From Gammaproteobacteria bacterium (GTDB taxonomy: Bacteria > Pseudomonadota > Gammaproteobacteria > Eutrophobiales > Eutrophobiaceae), in the NCBI GenBank assembly GCA_004356415.1, contig SMWN01000126.1, positions 1-14,938 on the forward strand: a DNA stretch of 14,938 nt, given 5' to 3'. The notes under the pieces are model-generated. The model was not told the origin of the DNA. It saw nothing but the letters and a program-made list of their open reading frames with translations, and made no database searches. Positions within the stretch are counted from its first letter, which is position 1. Each line of letters starts with the position of its first letter. The position numbers and the translations under genes were made by a program. Below, one piece after another: positions 8,255-14,826 of this stretch.

Positions 8255-8255
8255 A
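8193..8255 (+). other. Possible 20-residue leader ORF coupled to ihfB
   Basis: ATG 8193 is preceded by GGGGAG (8177-8182, 10-base spacer), a better ribosome-binding site than ihfB has. It encodes MIVVSGGNTRSCLVQKLRKI and stops at TGA 8253-8255, which overlaps the ihfB ATG at 8255 as TGATG, the classic re-initiation junction. This would let ribosomes reach ihfB despite its weak GAG-only site. No homology is known to me and the ORF is short enough to arise by chance. Confidence 0.35.
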
Positions 8256-8560
8256 TGACTAAATCAGAACTCATAGATGCACTTGCTAGAAGACAAACAC
8301 AATTAGCCTACAGGGACGTTGAATCAGCCGTGAAAACGATTCTCGAACACATGGCAACGACACTGTCCAATGGTGAAAGGATAGAGATCCGGGGTTTTGG
8401 CAGCTTCGCTTTGCATTATCGTCCTCCTCGCGTGGGCAGGAATCCAAAATCAGGTGAACCAGTTTCACTTCCGGCTAAACATGTTCCCCATTTCAAGCCG
8501 GGTAAAGAACTACGCGAAAGAGTTGATAAGCGGCCATACACAGAGGCCGGAAGACAGTAA
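8255..8560 (+). CDS. ihfB: Integration host factor subunit beta
   Basis: Half of the IHF heterodimer, a sequence-specific DNA-bending nucleoid protein used in transcription, recombination and replication. From ATG 8255 it is 101 aa. The match to E. coli IHF-beta is strong along its length: MTKSELIDALA at the start, ILEHMATTLSNGERIEIRGF, GSFALHYRPPRVGRNPKSGE with the minor-groove beta-arm and intercalating proline region, and VPHFKPGKELRERV. It is a few residues longer than the 94-aa E. coli protein, ending in a polar tail (KRPYTEAGRQ). A TTG at 8252 would add one Met but is unlikely. Its own ribosome-binding site is weak (GAG at 8243-8245); see the upstream ORF at 8193. A structured, non-coding 417-base gap follows. 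Confidence 0.97.
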   Translation: MTKSELIDALARRQTQLAYRDVESAVKTILEHMATTLSNGERIEIRGFGSFALHYRPPRVGRNPKSGEPVSLPAKHVPHFKPGKELRERVDKRPYTEAGRQ

Positions 8561-8638
8561 ATCCCCATTTTTTAATGCTCCGCGACAGCGGACTATTGTA
8601 TTTGAAGTGTTCTCTGCTTATTGTTGTCACTCCGGTTT
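8561..8638. other. ihfB downstream flank
   Basis: Between the ihfB stop and the MITE-like element lie a T6 tract (8568-8573) and a short perfect hairpin, TCCGC-GACA-GCGGA, at 8579-8592. A GC stem CGGCC/GGCCG (8531-8535 with 8545-8549) lies in the ihfB 3' end, but the T tract is 18 bases beyond it. The parts of a terminator are present but not in a canonical arrangement, so termination here is uncertain. Confidence 0.3.
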
Positions 8639-8664
8639 ATACCTAAACTACTTGGAAATGTAGG
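8639..8664 (+). repeat. Left terminal inverted repeat of the ihfB-lapA element
   Basis: Starts ATACCTAAACTACTTGG and pairs with 8940-8965. The two mismatches are both A/G differences, at 8644 and 8661 in this copy. Confidence 0.9.
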
Positions 8665-8669
8665 ATTCA

Positions 8670-8779
8670 GAGTTCAGTCGGGAAGTCAGAGCAAGTCGCA
8701 AGTCGCAAGTCGCAACTCGCAGTGAATGACTAGTCTTTCATAAGCGTTGTAACGCAGCACTGGCTTCCCGACTGAGCTC
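8670..8779. repeat. Nested 20-bp inverted repeat forming a long stem-loop
   Basis: Arms 8670-8689 and 8760-8779 match at 18 of 20 positions, with an exact core CAGTCGGGAAG / CTTCCCGACTG (8675-8685 and 8764-8774). Both mismatches would be G-U pairs in + strand RNA, so all 20 positions can pair. The 70-base loop holds the heptamer repeat and a small hairpin GCGTT-GT-AACGC (8744-8755). Confidence 0.9.
8691..8718 (+). repeat. 7-bp tandem repeat, four copies
   Basis: GCAAGTC occurs three times exactly (8691-8697, 8698-8704, 8705-8711), then once as GCAACTC (8712-8718), then a partial GCA. It lies in the loop of the 8670-8779 stem. Heptamers of this kind vary in number by replication slippage. Confidence 0.95.
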
Positions 8780-8939
8780 CCGCAGGGCAAGATGAAAAGC
8801 AGCCATCTTCTTCGTTATAAAACCTTGAACTAGACAGAAAATTGCTCCTGCATTTTCTGCATACAATCCATCCATGGATATAAATGACTAGTTCTTCGGC
8901 CTTATGCCTTGAATAGGACTACTTTTCACCTTGCTGAAA

Positions 8940-8965
8940 CCTGCATTTCCAAGTAGTTTGGGTAT
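8940..8965 (-). repeat. Right terminal inverted repeat of the ihfB-lapA element
   Basis: Ends CCAAGTAGTTTGGGTAT and is the reverse complement of 8639-8664 at 24 of 26 positions. It lies 12 bases before ATG 8978 and 27 before ATG 8993 of lapA, so it would be in or next to the lapA 5' untranslated region. Confidence 0.9.
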
Positions 8966-8992
8966 CACATACTCAATATGAGAAGAGAGCAT

Positions 8993-9298
8993 ATGTCTCA
9001 AACCATTAAAAAATATTTTTACATTATCCTTTTCCTGTTGATATTTATCGTATCGTTGGTGTTCTTTCTGAGAAATAATCAGATGATTACTTTCAACTAT
9101 CTCGTCGCCAGCAAGGATATTTCGTTATCGTTTTTACTTTTTATTTCTCTCGGTATCGGAGCATTGTTAGGCGTGTTGGCATGGCTTCCAAAGATGATCA
9201 GTTTGAAACATAGGATATCCAGGCTAGAGAAACAGAGGAAACTCTCTGAAAAGGAGCTTGATAATCTTAGGGTCATGCCAATGAAGGATAGGCTTTAA
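8993..9298 (+). CDS. lapA: Lipopolysaccharide assembly protein A (LapA/YciS, DUF1049)
   Basis: Small inner-membrane protein that works with LapB to balance LPS synthesis and assembly. 101 aa from ATG 8993. Two membrane segments are visible, about residues 9-26 (FYIILFLLIFIVSLVFF) and 46-65, separated by the family's NNQMITFNYLVA motif, then a basic, probably coiled-coil cytoplasmic tail (HRISRLEKQRKLSEKELDN). An in-frame ATG at 8978 would add five residues (MRREH); 8993 is preferred because AGAAGAGAG (8981-8989) can act as its ribosome-binding site and the N-terminus then resembles the family. The stop overlaps the lapB ATG by one base (TAATG). The MITE-like element lies directly upstream, so the usual short ihfB-lapA link is interrupted and transcription may depend on read-through or on the element. 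Confidence 0.92.
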   Translation: MSQTIKKYFYIILFLLIFIVSLVFFLRNNQMITFNYLVASKDISLSFLLFISLGIGALLGVLAWLPKMISLKHRISRLEKQRKLSEKELDNLRVMPMKDRL

Positions 9299-10473
9299 TG
9301 GAAATAAACTGGATGATAATCATCTGGTTATTACCAGTCGTTGCATTTAGTGGATGGCTGTATGGTAGGCATGGTAATACATCTTTGGGCACTTCCTATA
9401 AAGACAGATTACATCCTGAATATTTTAAAGGTCTGAATTACGTTTTAAATGAGCAGCCAGACAAGGCAATTGAAGTCTTTGTTAAAATGCTTGAAGTAGA
9501 CAGTGAAACGGTAGAAACACACCTGGCATTGGGAAATTTATTCCGGCGTCGCGGAGAGGTTGATCGTGCAATTCGTATTCATCAGAATTTGATTGCTAGA
9601 CCAAATTTAAACAAAGAACAACGCGCATTGGCATTACTCGAGCTCGGTATGGATTATATGAGATCAGGATTATTTGATCGTGCTGAAAGTTTGTTTATTG
9701 AGTTAGTGGAAATTGGTCTGTATTCAGTTGCTGCGTTTACCGAATTACTGGATATCTATCAGCAGGAAAAAGATTGGGAAAATGCGATTAAGACGGCACG
9801 CCGACTGGAATTATCCTCGGGCCGCTCATTGAAAGAAAATATCGCCCATTTTTATTGTGAACAAGCAAATGAATTACAAAATCATGGGCATGATCGAGGT
9901 GCGCGTGAACTACTGAAAAAAGCAATTAATATTGATGCAAACTGTGTCCGTGCAAGTTTGATCGAAGCGGGTATCTTTAAAGAAGAAGGTAAGTTCAAGC
10001 AAGCCATACGAGTATACAAACGTGTTGAAAGGCAAGATGCAGAATACATTCCAGAAGCAGTTACTCCGCTGCTTGAATGTTACAGGCAGCTGGAAAAACT
10101 GGATGAATTCAGAGATTATTTACGCACCATCGTCGACACACATGGTGGAATCACACCTATGATAATGCTTGTTGAATTAATTGCTGAACAGGATGATGAA
10201 GAAGAAGCAATAAAATATATCACAACAGAACTCAAGAAAAGACCCACTGTACGTGGTGTTGATCGACTGATTGAATACGCTCTTATCCCGGCTCAAGGTA
10301 AGGCAAAAGATGATCTGATGACAATCAAGGATCTGACAGGTAAATTGCTTGAGGATCGGCCAATTTATCAATGTAATCACTGTGGCTTCGATGCCAAGGC
10401 CTTGCACTGGCAATGCCCGAGTTGTAAAAACTGGAACACGGTTAAGCCTATCCATGGTGTAGAAGGTGAGTAA
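9298..10473 (+). CDS. lapB: Lipopolysaccharide assembly protein B (LapB/YciM)
   Basis: Inner-membrane TPR protein that controls LPS production by promoting FtsH degradation of LpxC in E. coli, and thought to link LPS synthesis with transport. 391 aa, against 389 in E. coli. An N-terminal anchor spans about residues 5-22 (WMIIIWLLPVVAFSGWL), followed by YKDRLHPEYFKGLNYVLNEQ and a series of TPR-like helices from about 45 to 330. The C-terminus is a rubredoxin-type metal knuckle with Cys359, Cys362, Cys373 and Cys376 (YQCNHCGF... WQCPSCKNW). All four metal ligands are present, so the protein looks functional. AAGGA at 9284-9288 is a good ribosome-binding site, 9 bases before ATG 9298. Overlaps lapA by one base and pyrF by eight, pointing to one operon. 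Confidence 0.96.
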   Translation: MEINWMIIIWLLPVVAFSGWLYGRHGNTSLGTSYKDRLHPEYFKGLNYVLNEQPDKAIEVFVKMLEVDSETVETHLALGNLFRRRGEVDRAIRIHQNLIARPNLNKEQRALALLELGMDYMRSGLFDRAESLFIELVEIGLYSVAAFTELLDIYQQEKDWENAIKTARRLELSSGRSLKENIAHFYCEQANELQNHGHDRGARELLKKAINIDANCVRASLIEAGIFKEEGKFKQAIRVYKRVERQDAEYIPEAVTPLLECYRQLEKLDEFRDYLRTIVDTHGGITPMIMLVELIAEQDDEEEAIKYITTELKKRPTVRGVDRLIEYALIPAQGKAKDDLMTIKDLTGKLLEDRPIYQCNHCGFDAKALHWQCPSCKNWNTVKPIHGVEGE

Positions 10474-11176
10474 CTCACGTATTGTTGTTCCTCTGGATTT
10501 TTCTGAACCGAAACAGGCTCTTGAGCTTGTTGAAAAACTGCAGCCTGCTTTATGCCGACTGAAAGTAGGTAAAGAACTGTTCACAAAAGCAGGGCCGGTC
10601 TTGGTCGAGGAATTGATCGGCAAAGGTTTTGATGTATTTCTTGATTTGAAATATCACGATATCCCCACCACCGTAGCAAAGGCATGTGCAGTTGCTGCGG
10701 ATTTAGGTGTCTGGATGGTCAATATGCACGCAAGTGGTGGAACGCAAATGATGTCACTTGCCCGAGAGGAACTTGAAAAGAAATCACATCGTCCTTTGTT
10801 GATTGGCGTAACCATACTTACCAGCATGAACGAAGAAGCTTTAAGAGAACTGGGTTATCAATGTTCTGTTGAAGAACAGGTGATGAGACTGGCGCAGTTA
10901 GTATCTGATGCTGGCCTTGATGGCGTGGTATGTTCTGCACAAGAAGTACAGATGTTACGAAACAATCTAAATAAAGAGTTCAAGTTAGTCACTCCCGGTA
11001 TTCGTCCAGATGGTTCCGATAATAATGATCAGGAACGTGTCATGACACCCGGTCAAGCCATCAATGCAGGGAGCGATTATCTGGTGATAGGAAGACCAAT
11101 CACACAAGCAGCAGATCCAGTACAGGTGCTAAAGAATATTGAGGCAGAAATCTGCGCCGCAAGTATGGCCGTATAG
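10466..11176 (+). CDS. pyrF: Orotidine 5'-phosphate decarboxylase
   Basis: Decarboxylates OMP to UMP, the last step of de novo pyrimidine synthesis. 236 aa, TIM-barrel, with the substrate Asp11 (VVPLDF), Lys33 and the catalytic LDLKYHDIPTT containing Asp60, Lys62 and Asp65. The C-terminal phosphate loop TPGIRPDG and YLVIGRPITQA are present. The start is GTG 10466: an in-frame ATG at 10454 is followed two codons later by TAG, so it cannot be used, and GTG gives the family N-terminus MSNSRIVVPLDF. The gene overlaps lapB by eight bases and probably relies on coupled translation. The order lapB-pyrF is conserved in gammaproteobacteria. Confidence 0.97.
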   Translation: MSNSRIVVPLDFSEPKQALELVEKLQPALCRLKVGKELFTKAGPVLVEELIGKGFDVFLDLKYHDIPTTVAKACAVAADLGVWMVNMHASGGTQMMSLAREELEKKSHRPLLIGVTILTSMNEEALRELGYQCSVEEQVMRLAQLVSDAGLDGVVCSAQEVQMLRNNLNKEFKLVTPGIRPDGSDNNDQERVMTPGQAINAGSDYLVIGRPITQAADPVQVLKNIEAEICAASMAV

Positions 11177-11182
11177 CATTTG

Positions 11183-14100
11183 ATGTCTGATAGTAATCGT
11201 GCAAGTGCATTCCAGCCAGAATGTTCATTCAGGGCGGGTGAAAAAAGTTTCTGGGGTAGGCTCTACGGTAGTAGTAAAGCATTGGCTATTAGTCGATTAG
11301 TTCGTAAAGCAGATGCCCCAATCGTTATTATGACGGGAGATTCACTCTCAGCAAGCAGACTGAGGGAAGAGCTTCGTTTTTATCTTGATGAGAGTAAAAC
11401 TTTCAGCCTCCTGTCTTTCCCAGACTGGGAAACACTGCCTTACGATATGTTTTCACCCTATCAGGATATTATTTCAGAAAGGCTGGCGACCCTGACTACC
11501 CTACCAACCTTGAAGGAAGGTATTCTGATTGTTCCTGTCACTACACTAATGCATCGTCTGATGCCAAAAGAATTCCTGTTATCACATAGCCTGATTTTGA
11601 AAAAAGGACAGCAACTCGATGTTGATGCGTTCAGAAAACAACTCAATGAAAGTGGATATACATTTGTCACCCAAGTCATTGAGCATGGAGATGTGGCGGT
11701 TCGCGGTTCATTGATTGATTTGTACCCCATGGGGGCAACGCAACCCTACCGGATTGATTTGTTCGATGACGAAATAGACAGTATCAGAATATTCGATACG
11801 GATACCCAACGCTCATTGTATAAGGTAGAGGAAATCAGAATATTACCGGCAAGAGAAGTGCTATTGATTGACGAAGGAATCGCCTGCTTCAGATCAAGTT
11901 GGCGATCACGATTTGAAGGGAATCCTAACCGATGCCCAGTCTATCGGGATGTCAGCCAGGGATTTGCACCAGCAGGAATTGAGTATTATTTGCCGTTATT
12001 TTACAAAGACACCAGTACCTTATTTGATTATCTGCCGGATAATTGTATCACCATCTTTGATGAAGATGTCATTGATGTTTCAGAATCATTTTGGCAGGAC
12101 ATCGAAACTCGTTATGAGCAAACAAGACACGATGTAGAACGTCCGGTATTGCCGCCTAGAGAGATGTTTCTCAATCTCCATGACTTGCTAAGCAGAACAA
12201 AAAACTACCATCAGATCCACATATCACATATGGAGCAGGATGAGCGTGCTGGAACCAGCAATTATGATACAACCCTGCCGCCAAGCCTGACGATTGATGC
12301 TCGTTCTGCACAACCGTTATTGATTTTCAAGCGATTTATCAGTGGTTTTGCAGGGAGAATTTTATTGGTCGCAGAGTCGGCGGGCAGAAGAGAAACCTTA
12401 TTAGACTTGTTCCAGCAACATCAAATTAAACCTGTGCAATATGCTGATTGGTCCGAATTCCTGCATGGTAAAGAGCGTCTGGGATTAACCGTTGCTCCTC
12501 TGGAGCAAGGGGCGCAACTGGATAACCCCAGGATTGCCATTGTCAGTGAAGGGCAATTATTTGGTGAACGCGTAATGCAACGTCGATTGCGCAAACGCAA
12601 GCAGCAGGATTCAGAAAGCATCATCCGTAATCTGACGGAGTTAACCCTGGGTGCACCAGTGATTCATGAGGAACATGGTGTTGGTCGTTATCAGGGTTTA
12701 ATTACCCTGGAGGTAGGAGATATCCCTGCCGAGTTCATTTTTATCGAATATGCTGAAGGTGACAAACTCTATGTGCCCGTTTCTGCACTTGATCTGATCA
12801 GTCGTTTCACCGGGGTCGATCCAGAACATGCGCCACTTCATCGTTTAGGCAGCGGTCAATGGGAAAAGGCAAGACGTAAGGCCGCTAAACGCGTATATGA
12901 TGTTGCTGCCGAACTATTGGAATTGCATGCACAGCGTGCAGCACGTTCTGGTTTTAATTTTGAACTTGATGAAGATGCCTACCGTGCTTTTGTGCAATCA
13001 TTTCCCTTTGAAGAAACACCGGGACAAATGGACGCTATCTCGGCAGTCATTGATGATATGACTCAGGGGAAGCCCATGGATCGCCTGGTATGTGGTGATG
13101 CAGGTTTTGGGAAAACGGAAGTGGCCATGCGTGCTTCGTTTATCGCAGTACAAAATAGCAAACAGGTCGCCATCCTTGTGCCCACAACATTACTGGCACA
13201 GCAACATTATCAAAATTTTATAGACAGGTTTGCTGACTGGCCAGTACGTGTCGAATTATTATCACGATTCCGCACAGGCAAGGAACAGGAAGAGGCTATC
13301 AAAGGAATTGAAGATGGCAAGGTCGATATCGTCATTGGTACACACAAATTAATTCAGGGGAAGATCGATTTCGCCCGATTGGGCTTGTTGATTATTGATG
13401 AGGAACATCGCTTTGGTGTAAGACAGAAGGAAAAGTTTAAGGCAATTCGAGCAGAGATTGACGTCCTGACACTCACGGCAACCCCCATCCCACGTACATT
13501 GAATATGGCATTGTCTGACTTGCGCGAGTTTTCAATCATCGCGACACCCCCAGCAAAAAGATTGGCAGTAAAAACGTTTGTGCGCGAATGGAATGATGCA
13601 CTTTTGAAAGAAGCACTACTGCGTGAAATCAAACGTGGTGGTCAGGTTTATGTGTTACATAATAAAGTTGAAACGATAGAAAAAATGGCGAGGCAGGTAG
13701 AATCGCTTCTACCAGAGGCAAGTGTCCGAATAGCACATGGCCAGATGCCTGAAAAAACACTTGAGCAAGTCATGCTGGATTTCTATCACCGGCGTTTTAA
13801 TGTTCTGGTTTGTACGACCATCATTGAAACAGGTATCGATGTGCCGAGTGCCAACACTATCATTATCAATCGTGCTGATAAATTTGGATTGGCACAACTC
13901 TATCAGCTGAGAGGTCGTATTGGGCGTTCACATCATCAGGCCTATGCCTATCTTATCGTCCCTGAAAAGAGGCAGATGACGGCGGATGCTGTGAAAAGAC
14001 TGGAGGCGATTGAAGCTCTGGAAGAATTAGGAGTTGGTTTTACCCTGGCAACTCATGACCTGGAGATTCGTGGGGCAGGGGAGATTTTGGGCGAAGGACA

Positions 14101-14659
14101 AAGTGGGCAAATTCAGGAAATAGGTTATGGCCTTTATATGGACCTGCTGGATCGTGCCGTGACTGCACTTAAATCCGGACAACAGCCTGTACTTGATAGA
14201 CCCCTGGATCACGGTGTAGAGATCGACCTGCACATCCCAACACTGATTCCTGAGGATTATTTGCCAGACGTACACATGCGGCTCATCATGTATAAGCGAA
14301 TTGCCAGTGTAAAGAATGAAGAAGAGTTAAAGGAACTGCAAATCGAAATGATTGATCGTTTCGGTTTATTGCCTGATTTTGCCAAAAATCTTTTCCAGAT
14401 TGCAGCATTAAAATTATTAGCTAATCCCCTCGGCGTTCACAAAATAGATTTGGGACTTCATGGAGGGCGGCTACAATTTAATGAGAAAAATAATGTTGAT
14501 CCCATGAAGATAATGACATTGATACAAAGCAATCCGTTTACCTATAAACTGGAAGGACAGAATAAATTAAGAATTAATGAGGAGTTGCCGGAACCTGCTG
14601 ACAGGTTCACAATACTGGCCGAGCTTTTGGCAGATATCACAAACAGGGATACCGCATAA
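11183..14659 (+). CDS. mfd: Transcription-repair coupling factor
   Basis: DNA translocase that removes RNA polymerase stalled at lesions and recruits UvrA. 1158 aa from ATG 11183 (a TTG at 11180 would add one residue), near the 1148 of E. coli. The UvrB-like N-terminal module covers about residues 10-340. A CarD-type RNA polymerase interaction domain covers about 485-560 (GAPVIHEEHGVGRYQGL). The helicase module has Walker A GDAGFGKT (638-645), Walker B DEEH (739-742), TATPIPRTLNMAL, the family's later motif TTIIETGIDVPSANT and LYQLRGRIGRS. A C-terminal autoinhibitory TRCF domain lies at about 1010-1110. It starts 6 bases after the pyrF stop with no clear ribosome-binding site, suggesting coupling to pyrF. 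An element with inverted repeats begins 3 bases after the stop. Confidence 0.98.
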   Translation: MSDSNRASAFQPECSFRAGEKSFWGRLYGSSKALAISRLVRKADAPIVIMTGDSLSASRLREELRFYLDESKTFSLLSFPDWETLPYDMFSPYQDIISERLATLTTLPTLKEGILIVPVTTLMHRLMPKEFLLSHSLILKKGQQLDVDAFRKQLNESGYTFVTQVIEHGDVAVRGSLIDLYPMGATQPYRIDLFDDEIDSIRIFDTDTQRSLYKVEEIRILPAREVLLIDEGIACFRSSWRSRFEGNPNRCPVYRDVSQGFAPAGIEYYLPLFYKDTSTLFDYLPDNCITIFDEDVIDVSESFWQDIETRYEQTRHDVERPVLPPREMFLNLHDLLSRTKNYHQIHISHMEQDERAGTSNYDTTLPPSLTIDARSAQPLLIFKRFISGFAGRILLVAESAGRRETLLDLFQQHQIKPVQYADWSEFLHGKERLGLTVAPLEQGAQLDNPRIAIVSEGQLFGERVMQRRLRKRKQQDSESIIRNLTELTLGAPVIHEEHGVGRYQGLITLEVGDIPAEFIFIEYAEGDKLYVPVSALDLISRFTGVDPEHAPLHRLGSGQWEKARRKAAKRVYDVAAELLELHAQRAARSGFNFELDEDAYRAFVQSFPFEETPGQMDAISAVIDDMTQGKPMDRLVCGDAGFGKTEVAMRASFIAVQNSKQVAILVPTTLLAQQHYQNFIDRFADWPVRVELLSRFRTGKEQEEAIKGIEDGKVDIVIGTHKLIQGKIDFARLGLLIIDEEHRFGVRQKEKFKAIRAEIDVLTLTATPIPRTLNMALSDLREFSIIATPPAKRLAVKTFVREWNDALLKEALLREIKRGGQVYVLHNKVETIEKMARQVESLLPEASVRIAHGQMPEKTLEQVMLDFYHRRFNVLVCTTIIETGIDVPSANTIIINRADKFGLAQLYQLRGRIGRSHHQAYAYLIVPEKRQMTADAVKRLEAIEALEELGVGFTLATHDLEIRGAGEILGEGQSGQIQEIGYGLYMDLLDRAVTALKSGQQPVLDRPLDHGVEIDLHIPTLIPEDYLPDVHMRLIMYKRIASVKNEEELKELQIEMIDRFGLLPDFAKNLFQIAALKLLANPLGVHKIDLGLHGGRLQFNEKNNVDPMKIMTLIQSNPFTYKLEGQNKLRINEELPEPADRFTILAELLADITNRDTA

Positions 14660-14662
14660 TTA

Positions 14663-14680
14663 TGGGTACCATTATTAATT
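14663..14680 (+). repeat. Left terminal inverted repeat of the mfd-csiV element
   Basis: TGGGTACCATTATTAATT, reverse complement of 14808-14825 except at two positions. It begins 3 bases after the mfd stop codon. Confidence 0.88.
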
Positions 14681-14721
14681 CGTGCACGAGCACCTTGAGT
14701 CCAAAATCTCCAATAGCTGCG

Positions 14722-14750
14722 TTGTCAAGCACTCGTAATAGAATTACTAT
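14722..14750 (+). promoter_or_regulatory. Candidate sigma70 promoter inside the 163-bp element
   Basis: TTGTCA (14722-14727, 5/6 to consensus) and TACTAT (14745-14750, 4/6) are spaced by 17 bases and point at the downstream CsiV-like gene, with a start expected about 70 bases before its ATG. Part of it lies in the central hairpin. Found by eye only. Confidence 0.3.
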
Positions 14751-14807
14751 TACAAGCACTTAGTGCCTTGCTCTTAAAGATTTTGAATCTCAATCTGGCT
14801 CATCCAG

Positions 14808-14825
14808 AATTAATAGTGGTGCCCA
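14808..14825 (-). repeat. Right terminal inverted repeat of the mfd-csiV element
   Basis: AATTAATAGTGGTGCCCA. It carries the only ribosome-binding-like sequence for the next gene (AGTGGTG at 14815-14821) and ends one base before that gene's ATG. Confidence 0.88.
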
Positions 14826-14826
14826 C

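Larger units (their letters stand above)
8639..8965. mobile_element. MITE-like non-coding element with 26-bp terminal inverted repeats
   Basis: About 327 bp bounded by inverted repeats at 8639-8664 and 8940-8965 that match at 24 of 26 positions (right end contains CCAAGTAGTTTGGGTAT). The match extends inward five more bases with one mismatch. The interior has no credible ORF or transposase. It contains a 20-bp stem (8670-8689 with 8760-8779), a heptamer tandem repeat in the loop of that stem, smaller hairpins at 8744-8755, 8789-8809 and 8835-8859, and a 10-bp palindrome ATCCATGGAT at 8870-8879. This is the form of a miniature inverted-repeat transposable element, moved in trans by a related transposase. 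A target duplication is not clear; at most AT flanks both sides and could be part of the repeat. It ends 27 bases before the likely lapA start. I do not recognise a named family. Confidence 0.75.
14663..14825. mobile_element. 163-bp MITE-like palindromic element filling the mfd-csiV gap
   Basis: Bounded by 18-bp inverted repeats at 14663-14680 (TGGGTACCATTATTAATT) and 14808-14825, matching at 16 of 18. Inside are nested paired segments: GTGC/GCAC (14682-14693), CAAAATCT with AGATTTTG (14702-14709 and 14778-14785), CAAGCACT with a one-base-bulged partner (14726-14733 and 14762-14770), a central GTAATAG-AATTA-CTATTAC hairpin (14735-14753), and TCTGG/CCAGA (14794-14808). The element can therefore fold on itself end to end. 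It contains no credible ORF. It starts 3 bases after the mfd stop and ends 1 base before the next ATG. No clear target duplication. It could be a MITE or a large REP-like repeat acting as a terminator; the family is not recognised. Confidence 0.7.

Noticed and set aside
8531..8573. Rho-independent terminator after ihfB
   Set aside because: The GC stem is only 5 bp and the T6 tract starts 18 bases after it, so the arrangement is not canonical.
8397..8663. 88-codon plus-strand frame from inside ihfB into the left repeat of the element
   Set aside because: Overlaps ihfB in another frame, has no family resemblance, and ends inside a terminal inverted repeat.
8691..8721. CRISPR-like repeat array
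   Set aside because: The units are 7 bp and contiguous with no spacers; a simple tandem repeat explains it.
10454..10462. ATG 10454 as the pyrF start
   Set aside because: An in-frame TAG at 10460 follows after two codons; GTG 10466 is the only workable start.
10177..10623. 148-codon minus-strand frame across the lapB-pyrF junction
   Set aside because: Antisense shadow of two clear enzymes; composition is not protein-like.
8639..14825. The two intergenic elements being copies of one family
   Set aside because: Apart from a shared GGGTA their terminal repeats and interiors differ, so they are treated as separate families.
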